DNA from: Phycisphaerales bacterium
GTDB taxonomy: Bacteria > Planctomycetota > Phycisphaerae > Phycisphaerales > SM1A02
Assembly (NCBI GenBank): GCA_030748805.1
Contig: JASMLG010000075.1
Coordinates: 15,924-79,923, forward strand
Reading direction: 5' to 3'
DNA length: 64,000 bases
Below, piece after piece: positions 1 through 8,763 of this stretch. The first letter of the stretch is position 1. Every line of letters begins with the position of its first letter. A program made the translations under genes and the position numbers. The notes beneath the pieces were generated by a model. That model was not told where the DNA came from. It did not search any database and saw only the letters and a list, made by a program, of their open reading frames with translations.

Positions 1-597
1 TGCGTTTTGTAACGATAAATCCTTTACAGTAGCGCCTATGATTGCAGTTACAAACATAATTGCAGAGGATGTTCCAATCGCTCGCTTCATTGGCAATCGG
101 CACAAAGTATTTAGGAGCGGAACTTGTATTAATCCGCCACCAATCCCAAGTAGGCCTGAAAGGGCACCGGAAATTACCCCAGTAAAACCAAATCGATAAT
201 ATGGTGCTTCTTTTCTTTCTCCATTGTGTTTTGATTTTCCAGAGATGCAAAGAATCTGATCCCATAGAACCCATAACAAAAAACCACCGAATGATAACTC
301 TAACCAAGATCCCTCTATGAAATTACTGCCCCAAGCTGCGATAATTATCAAAATTATTGAAAGAGGTAGGACCTTCCATACAGAATTCCATGATACGTTT
401 CTATTCCTATGATGCTTTGTAGCTGCTGAAATAGCAACTGCAGGGTTCACTGTCATTGCAACTGCTTGTGCTAGGTGAAATGGCCAACCAAGTATGATTG
501 CCAAAGCTGGAATCATGAGGACTGATCCACCTATACCAAGTAAGCCACCAAGTGTGCCAGCAAGAAGCCCCAGTACAATCAAAAACAATATTTCCAT
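1..597 (-). CDS. TauE/SafE family membrane permease (3' part cut by window edge)
   Basis: The minus frame is open from an ATG at 597 to the window edge, giving 199 residues without a stop. It starts MEILFLIVLGLLAGTLGG and is very hydrophobic. Two similar glycine-rich segments, GGLLGIGGSVLMIP near residue 18 and SGLLGIGGGLIQVP in the second half, are the internal repeat typical of the TauE/SafE (DUF81) family. Members export sulfite or organosulfonates, or have unknown substrates, across the inner membrane; the substrate here cannot be told. The family is usually about 250 residues, so only the C-terminal end is missing. It is divergent from the antiporter gene at 829. Confidence 0.85.
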   Translation of the reverse strand, partial: MEILFLIVLGLLAGTLGGLLGIGGSVLMIPALAIILGWPFHLAQAVAMTVNPAVAISAATKHHRNRNVSWNSVWKVLPLSIILIIIAAWGSNFIEGSWLELSFGGFLLWVLWDQILCISGKSKHNGERKEAPYYRFGFTGVISGALSGLLGIGGGLIQVPLLNTLCRLPMKRAIGTSSAIMFVTAIIGATVKDLSLQNA

Positions 598-742
598 CTA
601 GTGTATCGTACACTAACGAAGATGAACACATTTTATTTGTCTGTTGCAGAACACCCTTGAACCAAGAACCTTCATAGGAATTATAGGCAATCAATAATTC
701 AATTGGTCTCTCGATAGAGAGTTGATAGGCATGTTTTCTCTC

Positions 743-753
743 GTGACCGTCAC
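743..753. repeat. GTGACCGTCAC palindrome in divergent intergenic region
   Basis: A perfect palindrome with 5-bp arms around one base lies between the divergent TauE/SafE and antiporter genes. The same GTGACNGTCAC form recurs near mnmA and five times (some copies degenerate) after polA. It could be a protein-binding site or a piece of a dispersed repeat; the sequence does not decide between them. Confidence 0.45.
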
Positions 754-828
754 AAGACGATTCTGGTTGGAACTGTCATTCGGTTTATATGAACAAAACA
801 GTTTATTCGTGCCTGCTATGATGTTGCA

Positions 829-2469
829 ATGGAGTTTTGGCACGTTGTTGGCGACATTACTATTCTGTTGAGTGTCGCAGTTCTGTTAGGAATTATTTCT
901 GAAAAGCTTGGCTTCAGTGGCGTAGTTGGATACCTTATCGCTGGGACATTAGTTGGTCCGGGTTTACTTGATTGGGTTTCTGCTGATGAGGAATCAATTC
1001 GATCAATAGCTGAAATTGGTGTTGCTCTCCTACTTTTCACTATTGGTCTTGAGATAAACGGCCACCGCTTGAAACAACTACTTGGAAATGAGATGTTGGT
1101 TGGGATATTGCAAATAGTCATAACTGGGATGTTAGGATTTGTAATTGCAAGGTTTTTTGGCGTCCCTTTGAAAGCATCAATTATAGTTGGTGCAATGGGT
1201 GGTTTGAGTTCAACCGCAGTTGTTTCTAGGGTATTACAAGATAGGAGTGAACTCGATTCTTCTCATGGTCGCTTAGCATTTGGGGTACTCCTTGTTCAGG
1301 ATTTAGCAATCGTTCCCCTTATGCTTCTTGTTGCATTCCTTCATGACTCAAGCGAACAAACGGAATTAGTTTCTGAAGTTGGGGCAGCAGGAGCAAAATT
1401 TGTTGCACTAATAGTAATTGTGTTTTTGATTGGAGTTCTAGTTCTACCAAGATTTTTTGGTGCTGCATTAATTCGACGTTCGAGTGAATTTCCAGTAATC
1501 GTTGGTATTGTTACATGTCTTTCTTCAATGTGGCTTGCTGATCAGTTGGATTTATCACCTGCACTTGGAGCATTTATAGTAGGAGTGATTTTAGCTGGCT
1601 CTCCTTTTGCAGCGCAAGTTCGTGGAGATATGGCTCCGTTTCGCTTTATTTTTCTGACGCTTTTCTTTGCAGTAACTGGAATGTTGGCAGATTTGCCATG
1701 GCTTGTTGAGTCATATCATTGGTTATGGACGCTTGGAGTGGTAGTATCAATTGTTGTAGGTAAATCAATAATTGTGTTGTTCGTAGCATCAATTATGAAA
1801 CATCCAAGGCGAGTTTCAATTTCCGCAGGACTATGCTTGGCACAGATTGGTGAGTTTAGTTTTGTGATTGGCGCAGAAGCATTGAACGCAAATCTACTTG
1901 ATGATAACTTGTTCCAGCTGATGATGAGTTCATCTTTGATTACTCTGTTGATTTCACCTTATCTGATAGGTAAAGCAAGAGTAATTTCCAAACACCTAGA
2001 TTCATATATTGGTTCAAACAATGAAGTTGAAGTAGATAGCGAGATAGCAACACTTGCAAATCACGTAGTAGTTATTGGATATGGTGTTGCTGGAGTAGAA
2101 GTAGTAGCAGATCTTCTGGAATCAGGTCAAGAGGTTTTAGTAATTGATATGGGGCAAGTAGGAGTATCCAAAGCAAGAAAGGATGGAGCACATTCAATTC
2201 TTGGAAATGCACAACGCAGAGAGATATTGGAACACTCGGGAATTAGAACAGCAAAATTATTGGTTTCAACTTTACCGGATCATCGGGCATCTGTACAAAC
2301 CATTCAGCAAATCAGAGCGTTTGCTCCGACCATACCAATCATTGCAAGAGCTAGATATTCAATTCATGGAATGGAATTAACTCGTGCTGGTGCAGATGTG
2401 GTTGTTGATGAGGAGAAGTGTGTTGGAAATTCAATTTCTCAAAGAACAATGCAACAAATCGGTTTATAG
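829..2469 (+). CDS. CPA2-family cation:proton antiporter with TrkA-N domain
   Basis: A 546-residue protein. Roughly residues 5-390 form a many-spanning membrane domain with motifs of the KefB/RosB branch of monovalent cation:proton antiporters (GYLIAGTLVGPGLL near the start, LGAFIVGVILAGSP, LCLAQIGEFSFVIG). From about residue 411 a soluble Rossmann domain follows (HVVVIGYGVAGVEVVADLL), matching the TrkA-N/RCK fold that binds NAD(H). This is the domain order of K+/H+ efflux antiporters; the ion is inferred from family only. The stop lies inside the end of putA, convergent with a 6-base overlap, so there is no room for a terminator between the two genes. Confidence 0.9.
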   Translation: MEFWHVVGDITILLSVAVLLGIISEKLGFSGVVGYLIAGTLVGPGLLDWVSADEESIRSIAEIGVALLLFTIGLEINGHRLKQLLGNEMLVGILQIVITGMLGFVIARFFGVPLKASIIVGAMGGLSSTAVVSRVLQDRSELDSSHGRLAFGVLLVQDLAIVPLMLLVAFLHDSSEQTELVSEVGAAGAKFVALIVIVFLIGVLVLPRFFGAALIRRSSEFPVIVGIVTCLSSMWLADQLDLSPALGAFIVGVILAGSPFAAQVRGDMAPFRFIFLTLFFAVTGMLADLPWLVESYHWLWTLGVVVSIVVGKSIIVLFVASIMKHPRRVSISAGLCLAQIGEFSFVIGAEALNANLLDDNLFQLMMSSSLITLLISPYLIGKARVISKHLDSYIGSNNEVEVDSEIATLANHVVVIGYGVAGVEVVADLLESGQEVLVIDMGQVGVSKARKDGAHSILGNAQRREILEHSGIRTAKLLVSTLPDHRASVQTIQQIRAFAPTIPIIARARYSIHGMELTRAGADVVVDEEKCVGNSISQRTMQQIGL

Positions 2470-5460
2470 TCCAGGAGCAAATCCGCGTCTCATAGTATTT
2501 TCACAAATTGCTCTTGGTTCAACGAATTGCAAGAGATAATCACAACCTCCAGCTTTAGATCCGACACCAGACATACCAAACCCACCAAATGGCTGTCGTC
2601 CAACCAGAGCACCAGTGCTACCACGGTTTAGATATAAGTTGCCTACTCGAAATTCTCTTCGAGCTTTTTCAAGATTCGATGGTTTCCTACTATAGACAGC
2701 GCCAGTTAATTTGTATTCAGTTGAGTTTGCTACTTCAAGTGCTTCGTTAAAATCTTTAACTCTCATTACAGCAAGGACTGGTCCAAATATTTCTTCTTTG
2801 GCTATAACATGGTCTTTGGTGATTCCAGAGAAAATATGTGGTGCGATGTAATCGCGACCGGTTTTTTCTTCAAGACCTTCAGGTACTGGTTGTATTAACT
2901 CCAATTTGCCTTCTGTTTTTCCTATTTCTATGTACCTTTTAATTTCATCTGCTGCTTTTTTATCGATGACAGGTCCAACATCTGTACTAGGATCCATAAC
3001 ATCGCCAATGACAAGAGTTCGGGTTGATTCTATTAACCTTTCAAGGAACAAATCGTGAGCAGAGTCAACTACGATTACTCGGCTACAAGCGGAACATTTT
3101 TGTCCTTGGTATCCGAAAGCGCTTTGTCTTACACCAAGAACTGCTTCGTCAAGATCAGCAGAAGCGTCGACAATTATTGCATTTTTACCTCCCATTTCAC
3201 ACACAACCTTTTTGACGAATGGTTGCCCAGATGGGACATGGCCTGCTGCTTCAAGAATGTCAAGCCCAACTCCCTTTGATCCGGTGAATGCAATGATTGC
3301 AACTCGTGGATCGCGTACCATTGCAGATCCGATGATGTATCCGGGACCAGCTACGAATTGCAGTACATCTTTAGGAGCTCCTGCTTCCCATAATATTTCG
3401 CAAATAAGTTTTGCAATTCCAGTCGTTTGACCTGCTGGTTTAACTAGGACAGAGTTACCTGTTACTAGAGCGGCAACAGTCATACCACAGCATATAGCAC
3501 AAGGAAAATTCCAAGGGCTGATTACTGCGCATACACCTCTTGGCTGATAAAACTGTTGGTCGAGTTCTCCTATGAATTCGCCAAGCCGTTCGTAAGTGTA
3601 AAGTTGAGGAGCCATTCTTGCGTAATACTCACAAAAATCAATTGCTTCGCAAACCTCACCATCTGCCTCACGCCATGTTTTCCCTGCTTCAATCATAACT
3701 ACACCGCAGAGTTCATCACGACGTTTTCTCATCAAGTATGCAGCCCTTACCAAGACATTCGAACGAACTATCGGATCTTCATTCCTCCATGATGGAAATG
3801 CGTCATGAGCTCTTGCAATGACAGAGTCGGCATCTTCCTTCGAGGCAAGTAAAGTTACTTTTGGAACTGTAGAAGCATTGATTGCAGTAGAAAAGTTCTC
3901 TCGTTCATTTGCATTTGAGAAATCCCTGTATGACTCTGAGAAGAATGGGCGACCATCGCCAACCCCCTCAACAGCTGGTGATAGGTGATGTCGTTCAGCA
4001 GCATTTCTTATGCGTTGAATACCTGGATCTTTGTCTGTGTGTTTAATGTGTGGGGAAGCAAGAAGAATTGAAGATTCTGCATCATCCATGAAACTGCTTC
4101 TAAGCCATGATTCATTTGATGTGTTTTCAAGTAGGCGACGAACTAGATAAGCCATGCCAGGAATCATCTCACCAACGGGCACATATTCTCTGAGACGTAA
4201 TCCGTCAGCGAGAACTCCGGCTTTTAGTTGATCCGCCATTCCCCTGAGCATTTGAAGTTCAAGTACTTGGATTGGTAAATTATTTTTTTCAAGTAGCGCC
4301 ATTGCTGTAGCGATAGATCGAATGTTATGTGATCCCAATGCTAGTTTTATCCCGCCTTCATCATTAGATTTTGGTGTTGATTTGATAAACAGATCCGCCA
4401 TTCGTTCAAAACAAGCATCTGTGTCTACCTTTCTGCTCCAAACTGGAACAGTCCATCCCATTTCTTCTGCGTGGATTGTTTCGTAATCCCAATATGCACC
4501 TTTGACAAGGCGAACAGTTACAATTCTACCGGTTCGCTTTGACCACTCAATAATTTTCTTTGCATCTTCATCACCGCTGCGTAAATATGCTTGCATCGCT
4601 AGACCTGCTGGGAAGTTGATTTCATTGCAACATTTCATGAATAAATCTAGAGTGAGGTCTTTGTACTCAAACTGTTCCATATCAAAGTTGATGAAGGTCC
4701 CATTACGTTCAGCTTCTTCTAGAATCGGTTTCAGAGAATTAAACAAGCCATCAATCGATAAATCATGTGCAATTGGATCTGTGTTTGCAAAAAGGGAACT
4801 GATTTTAATAGAAACGTTCGTTCTTGGTATTGATCCTAGGTGATCGCTTTCTAAAACATCATTTGATTTCCATGATGAGACGGTTTTTGGAAGATTTAAA
4901 ATAAGATCTAAATATCTCTTCCTATATTCTTCTGCCTCTGAGTTACTAACACATGCTTCCCCGAGTAAATCTACTGAGAAAGCGACTCCTTCCTTCCAGA
5001 TATTTTCTAGTTCTGGTAATGCAGATACTGCGTCCGTTCCGGCAATAAACCGTTTCGCCATTTTTGTTATTTGGCTTGTGACGGTCTTTGTCATCGTGCC
5101 TTGTGCAATACCACCTGCTTTCAATCCGATGCCGAGTCCAGGAGGCAGCTTAACTCCAGGTTGACTTAGATAATCTACAAGATGATCATGGACATGTTCT
5201 GGTGTAACTAAAGTTGGGAAAGTGTCGACGAAACGGAAGAGTTGAACTTTGAAATCTTCATCTTCCATAGCCCAATCCATGAGCTTGTCTGACCAAAATG
5301 CAGTAGAGAGCCAGGACTGTTTCTTTGATCTTGCGTAATCAAGTAGTTTTTCGCCAATTTCTAGGATGCGTTGTTCTGTCACATCATCAAACACACTATG
5401 AGTATTTGTTTCAACTGGAGGGGATAGAGTTGAGGTTGTTTTTCGTTTGAATAATGCCAT
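2464..5460 (-). CDS. putA: Bifunctional proline dehydrogenase / glutamate-semialdehyde dehydrogenase
   Basis: A 998-residue protein, the size of short bifunctional PutA enzymes that oxidise proline to glutamate in two steps. An alpha-helical N-terminal arm is followed by a FAD-type proline dehydrogenase barrel (about 150-480; GRIVTVRLVKGAYWDYE, LRLREYVPVGEMIPGMAYLVRRLLEN). The aldehyde dehydrogenase domain (about 530-990) contains the catalytic cysteine in GQKCSACS (Cys789), VCEMGGKNAIIVD and KEEIFGPVL. No DNA-binding ribbon-helix-helix segment is present at the N-terminus, so it is probably not an autorepressor. It is the last gene of a minus-strand run after prmC, 35 bases away. Confidence 0.95.
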   Translation of the reverse strand: MALFKRKTTSTLSPPVETNTHSVFDDVTEQRILEIGEKLLDYARSKKQSWLSTAFWSDKLMDWAMEDEDFKVQLFRFVDTFPTLVTPEHVHDHLVDYLSQPGVKLPPGLGIGLKAGGIAQGTMTKTVTSQITKMAKRFIAGTDAVSALPELENIWKEGVAFSVDLLGEACVSNSEAEEYRKRYLDLILNLPKTVSSWKSNDVLESDHLGSIPRTNVSIKISSLFANTDPIAHDLSIDGLFNSLKPILEEAERNGTFINFDMEQFEYKDLTLDLFMKCCNEINFPAGLAMQAYLRSGDEDAKKIIEWSKRTGRIVTVRLVKGAYWDYETIHAEEMGWTVPVWSRKVDTDACFERMADLFIKSTPKSNDEGGIKLALGSHNIRSIATAMALLEKNNLPIQVLELQMLRGMADQLKAGVLADGLRLREYVPVGEMIPGMAYLVRRLLENTSNESWLRSSFMDDAESSILLASPHIKHTDKDPGIQRIRNAAERHHLSPAVEGVGDGRPFFSESYRDFSNANERENFSTAINASTVPKVTLLASKEDADSVIARAHDAFPSWRNEDPIVRSNVLVRAAYLMRKRRDELCGVVMIEAGKTWREADGEVCEAIDFCEYYARMAPQLYTYERLGEFIGELDQQFYQPRGVCAVISPWNFPCAICCGMTVAALVTGNSVLVKPAGQTTGIAKLICEILWEAGAPKDVLQFVAGPGYIIGSAMVRDPRVAIIAFTGSKGVGLDILEAAGHVPSGQPFVKKVVCEMGGKNAIIVDASADLDEAVLGVRQSAFGYQGQKCSACSRVIVVDSAHDLFLERLIESTRTLVIGDVMDPSTDVGPVIDKKAADEIKRYIEIGKTEGKLELIQPVPEGLEEKTGRDYIAPHIFSGITKDHVIAKEEIFGPVLAVMRVKDFNEALEVANSTEYKLTGAVYSRKPSNLEKARREFRVGNLYLNRGSTGALVGRQPFGGFGMSGVGSKAGGCDYLLQFVEPRAICENTMRRGFAPGL

Positions 5461-5475
5461 AGGTCGTGCATTCTA

Positions 5476-5500
5476 GCCAACGAAGCGGCTTTTCGTTAGC
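5476..5500. promoter_or_regulatory. 9-bp hairpin overlapping the prmC stop, upstream of putA
   Basis: GCCAACGAA at 5476-5484 pairs with TTCGTTAGC at 5492-5500 (one G-T wobble) around a 7-base loop. The stem includes the prmC stop codon and lies 16 bases upstream of the putA start. No T-tract follows on either strand, so it is not a classical terminator. A role in mRNA stability or coupling between prmC and putA is inference. Confidence 0.35.
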
Positions 5501-6377
5501 ATTTTATTGCACTTAGGAATCTATCATCCCCAAACTGATCCCTCAGGATTTTTACATTTTTTAGATCTTGTTGTGATTGTGCTATTTCTAGCACTTTGCA
5601 ACTATGAGATGTATCAATTTCTATCAATAAAAGGCCTCCTTGAACTAGTATTTGTGGAGCCGTCTCAATTAAAGGAGTAATCACTTTTAACCCATCAACA
5701 CCCCCAGATAACGCTAATTCTGGTTCCCATTTGCGAACATTTGGATCAAGGGTTTTCATCTCTGAGTCCGGAATATATGGCGGATTTGAGCAGATGACAT
5801 CGAAAGGTTTTAGAGATGAGATTGGGCTAGTTCCGTCACCAAGGATAAAAGAAATGCTCTCCAAAACACCGATTTTTTCTGCATTCTTAGTGGCTAAATC
5901 TAGTGCATCTTTTGATATATCACTGGCAGTGATATTGCAGATAGGAAGATTAGAAGCAATTGTTATTGCGATACATCCAGTTCCGGTGCCAATATCTGCG
6001 ATTTGAGGAGCAGTTAATTCCTTTTCCCGACAAAATTGAATTACTTGTTCTACTATCCTTTCAGTACAAGACCTAGGAATAAGCGTGGATGAGTTGACAT
6101 CAAATTGACTACCATTGAACCACGTCTTACCAACTATGTATTGAACTGGTTCGTGTTCTAGTGTTCGTTTTACAAATCCTCTGAGTTTTTCTAATTCAGT
6201 TTCTGATGCAATGCGATTTATATTTGCATACAAATCAATACGTTGCCCACCCAATAAGTTAGTTAGTAACATTTCTGAAATCAATCGAGGTGATTCAATA
6301 TTATTTCCTTCGAATTTACTCGACATCCAGTCCAGAAGTTTTCCGGTTGTCCACTGCTCTGTATTTGTTTGAGTCAC
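5496..6377 (-). CDS. prmC: Peptide chain release factor N5-glutamine methyltransferase
   Basis: A 293-residue protein that methylates the GGQ glutamine of release factors RF1/RF2 using S-adenosylmethionine. The helical N-terminal domain is followed by a Rossmann methyltransferase fold with the SAM motif IADIGTGTGCIAI (about 127-139) and the catalytic NPPY at 198-201, in SNPPYIPDSE. YIVGKTWFNG and LIPRSCTE match the usual linker, although the second is normally LIPRPET. Length is normal for the family. It lies between the GAF-REC regulator (33 bases upstream) and putA, probably in one transcript. Confidence 0.92.
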   Translation of the reverse strand: MTQTNTEQWTTGKLLDWMSSKFEGNNIESPRLISEMLLTNLLGGQRIDLYANINRIASETELEKLRGFVKRTLEHEPVQYIVGKTWFNGSQFDVNSSTLIPRSCTERIVEQVIQFCREKELTAPQIADIGTGTGCIAITIASNLPICNITASDISKDALDLATKNAEKIGVLESISFILGDGTSPISSLKPFDVICSNPPYIPDSEMKTLDPNVRKWEPELALSGGVDGLKVITPLIETAPQILVQGGLLLIEIDTSHSCKVLEIAQSQQDLKNVKILRDQFGDDRFLSAIKC

Positions 6378-6410
6378 GAGTGAATTGTAGATTGGATTTG
6401 ATTAAAACTA

Positions 6411-7700
6411 CTAACAACCTGCGGTTTTTCGGCATGCTTTTTTAACAATTTCAATTAATTGTTCAGTTCTAAATGGTTTGAAAAGAACGGTGTGCATTCC
6501 TTCTTGGCTTGCTCGCATAATAGAGTGGTGAGGGTCATATCCAAATCCGGTCATTAATACAACGGTCTGATTTACCCACATTTCAGTTGCAGCAGTGAAT
6601 ATTTCATATCCATTGCATCCAGGCATTCGAATATCAGAAATAATCAAATCAAAATGTTGGTTTTTTTGGTGATACTCTCTTAATACTTCAAGGGTTTTTG
6701 TGCCGTCTTTGCAGACAGTAACGTTGCACCCGAGTTTTTGGAGAACTGCTTCAACTCCTTCACGTACTGTCTCTTCGTCATCTGCAACAAGAATGCTCTT
6801 ACCCCTCATGGTGGGATCTGCTTTAACAAAATTTGCTCTATCGGCATCAATTATTGTTTGTGGACCCGCAGTACACGCGTCTAATCGTTGTTGAATTTCT
6901 TCCAAGGAATCTAGAAATTCTTGACCAAGTTCTTTATCTTGTTTAACAACCTTTAGTGCAAGAGAGTGAATTTCTTTAAGCGGGTTTGAAAGTTCGTCTA
7001 CGATTGTTTTAGAGACCTGTTCATTTGTGGTATATCGTTCTATTACAAGCAAATCCAATGTATGCATTGCGCTAGCAATATATCTGCCAAAAATTTCTGC
7101 CATTCGTCTATCGTTTTCATCGAAGGCGTCAAGATTATTTGACTCTGCGTTGAAAACTCCGATTATCCTATCGTTAAGCCAGAGCGGAACAGTAAGGGAA
7201 GATGCAGCAGAATCTAGACCCTGCCTGTAGAGTGGCTCTTTTGAAACATCTGGACAGATATAACTTTTTCCCGTAGCCGCAACGTTTCCGCAGATTCCAT
7301 TTTCAAACTCTTTGGCCTGAATAACTTCACCTATTTTTAGAGGAGTAAGATTTTCAGCAATGACAAGTTCTAGGTTTCCTGTCTTCTGTTCAAGAAGTCG
7401 TATTTCAAAATTATCCATATCTAATAGTTCATGGACATATCGAACAACTTTCTCTTCCATTAAGCGTAATCTCTGGGCAACATTTAAAGATTTAACGGTG
7501 GACTCATCTATTTGGGTTAGTTCAATGCCAGCATCGCAAATCGCATTTATTTTCAGTTGGATTTCCCCCCCCCCAGATATTACTAAATCGCTTTCCTCAT
7601 TGGAGGTGACGATGTCGAAGTGTTTTGACAGTATTGCTTCAGTTTCTGTGGAAATGGAAGCGTCGAATGAGATGTATAAACGTGGGCGATTTTCTGCCAT
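6411..7700 (-). CDS. GAF domain / response-regulator receiver protein
   Basis: A 429-residue cytoplasmic signalling protein. After a short N-terminal domain comes a helical linker, a GAF domain (about 100-220; GICGNVAATGKSYICPDV, SSLTVPLWLNDRIIGVFNAES), a segment resembling a histidine-kinase dimerisation helix but with no recognisable H-box histidine, and a C-terminal CheY-like receiver (ILVADDEETVREG, ISDIRMPGCNGYE) with phospho-acceptor Asp356. I see no output or kinase ATPase domain. The frame stays open to 7913, but that would run into the opposite ABC gene, so I use the ATG at 7700, preceded by AGGA. A run of ten G (plus-strand C at 7565-7574) lies in codons for ISGGGE near residue 43, a possible slippage site. 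Confidence 0.8.
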   Translation of the reverse strand: MAENRPRLYISFDASISTETEAILSKHFDIVTSNEESDLVISGGGEIQLKINAICDAGIELTQIDESTVKSLNVAQRLRLMEEKVVRYVHELLDMDNFEIRLLEQKTGNLELVIAENLTPLKIGEVIQAKEFENGICGNVAATGKSYICPDVSKEPLYRQGLDSAASSLTVPLWLNDRIIGVFNAESNNLDAFDENDRRMAEIFGRYIASAMHTLDLLVIERYTTNEQVSKTIVDELSNPLKEIHSLALKVVKQDKELGQEFLDSLEEIQQRLDACTAGPQTIIDADRANFVKADPTMRGKSILVADDEETVREGVEAVLQKLGCNVTVCKDGTKTLEVLREYHQKNQHFDLIISDIRMPGCNGYEIFTAATEMWVNQTVVLMTGFGYDPHHSIMRASQEGMHTVLFKPFRTEQLIEIVKKACRKTAGC

Positions 7701-7851
7701 TGTTAATCCTGTTACTCCTAGCGTACCCCCATTTTTTAGGGATGCAATCACGATTGCATCGGAGAATTGATCTTTTTGGCTTGACAAAGGGGAGAGTTTG
7801 GCAAAAATCCGCCCCCCTAAGCGATTTCTTTTGCGATAATCAACTATTTCT

Positions 7852-8763
7852 ATGCTTGTTACAGAACAACTTTCAAAACAATTTGGCCAAATAGGTGCTG
7901 TTAATCGACTCAATTTGAAAGTCGAAATAGGTCAAATTCGTGGAATTCTTGGTCCAAACGGTGCAGGAAAAACAACAACGATAAAAATGATTTGTGGTGT
8001 ACTTGCCCCAAGTTCTGGATCAGTGAAGATTGATGGTATAGATTTATCTAGAAGACCCAGTGCTGCAAAGCAGGTTCTAGGTTATGTTCCAGAGGGTGCA
8101 CCGTTGCCACCTGAACTCCTTCCTATTGAATATTTAAATTATGTTGCTTCAATGTATGGTCTTATGGGTGATACCAGAAAAAGCGAAATTAATTATTGGG
8201 TGGAGAGGTGCGATATTGAAAGTGTTATGCAGCAATCCATCTCAACGTTATCTCGTGGATACAAGCAACGAATCTCACTTGCTGCTTCATTGCTTCACAA
8301 GCCAAAGTTGCTTGTTTTAGATGAGCCATCGACAGGTCTTGATCCTGAACAGAGTTCATCATTTAGAAACCTATTGAAAGAGGTGTCGAAAACGACTGCA
8401 ATCATTTACTCTTCTCATCATCTTGCCGAGGTAGAGGTGACTTGTGATGTGGTTTCAATAATAAACGAAGGCAAGTTACTTTTTGACGATGAATTAACTA
8501 ACATTTCGAAATCTGATACAAAATATGTTGTTGAGGTCTCTCCACATTCAATTGTGAAAACAATCGAGGGGAAGGAAACGCAGAGAATAGATGATGATTG
8601 GATTCGATGTAAAGTGCCTTCTGCAAATGTTGAAAACTTATCTAAAGAAATCAATCGCTTGGATGGTAGTTTGCGTTTGTTACAACCTGAATCACAGTCA
8701 CTTGAATTAGCTTATTTAAACATTATCCAAAACCAAACTCAGATAATTAACAATCAATCATGA
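7852..8763 (+). CDS. ABC transporter ATP-binding protein, GldA/multidrug type
   Basis: A 303-residue ATPase with Walker A GPNGAGKTTTIK (about 34-45), signature LSRGYKQR, Walker B LLVLDEPSTGLDPEQ and a switch histidine in YSSHHLAEVE. The first ATG gives the usual start, MLVTEQLSKQFGQIGAV. The stop overlaps the start of the next gene (ATGA at 8760-8763), so translation is coupled. Together with the downstream permease/GldG-like and DUF4340 proteins it forms a complete transporter of the kind whose best-known relative is GldAFG of gliding Bacteroidetes. The substrate is unknown, and gliding cannot be assumed outside that phylum. Confidence 0.93.
   Translation: MLVTEQLSKQFGQIGAVNRLNLKVEIGQIRGILGPNGAGKTTTIKMICGVLAPSSGSVKIDGIDLSRRPSAAKQVLGYVPEGAPLPPELLPIEYLNYVASMYGLMGDTRKSEINYWVERCDIESVMQQSISTLSRGYKQRISLAASLLHKPKLLVLDEPSTGLDPEQSSSFRNLLKEVSKTTAIIYSSHHLAEVEVTCDVVSIINEGKLLFDDELTNISKSDTKYVVEVSPHSIVKTIEGKETQRIDDDWIRCKVPSANVENLSKEINRLDGSLRLLQPESQSLELAYLNIIQNQTQIINNQS

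Noticed and set aside
7701..7913. Longer N-terminus of the GAF-REC protein
   Set aside because: It would overlap the start of the divergent ABC ATPase gene, whose start is firm, and leaves no room for promoters.
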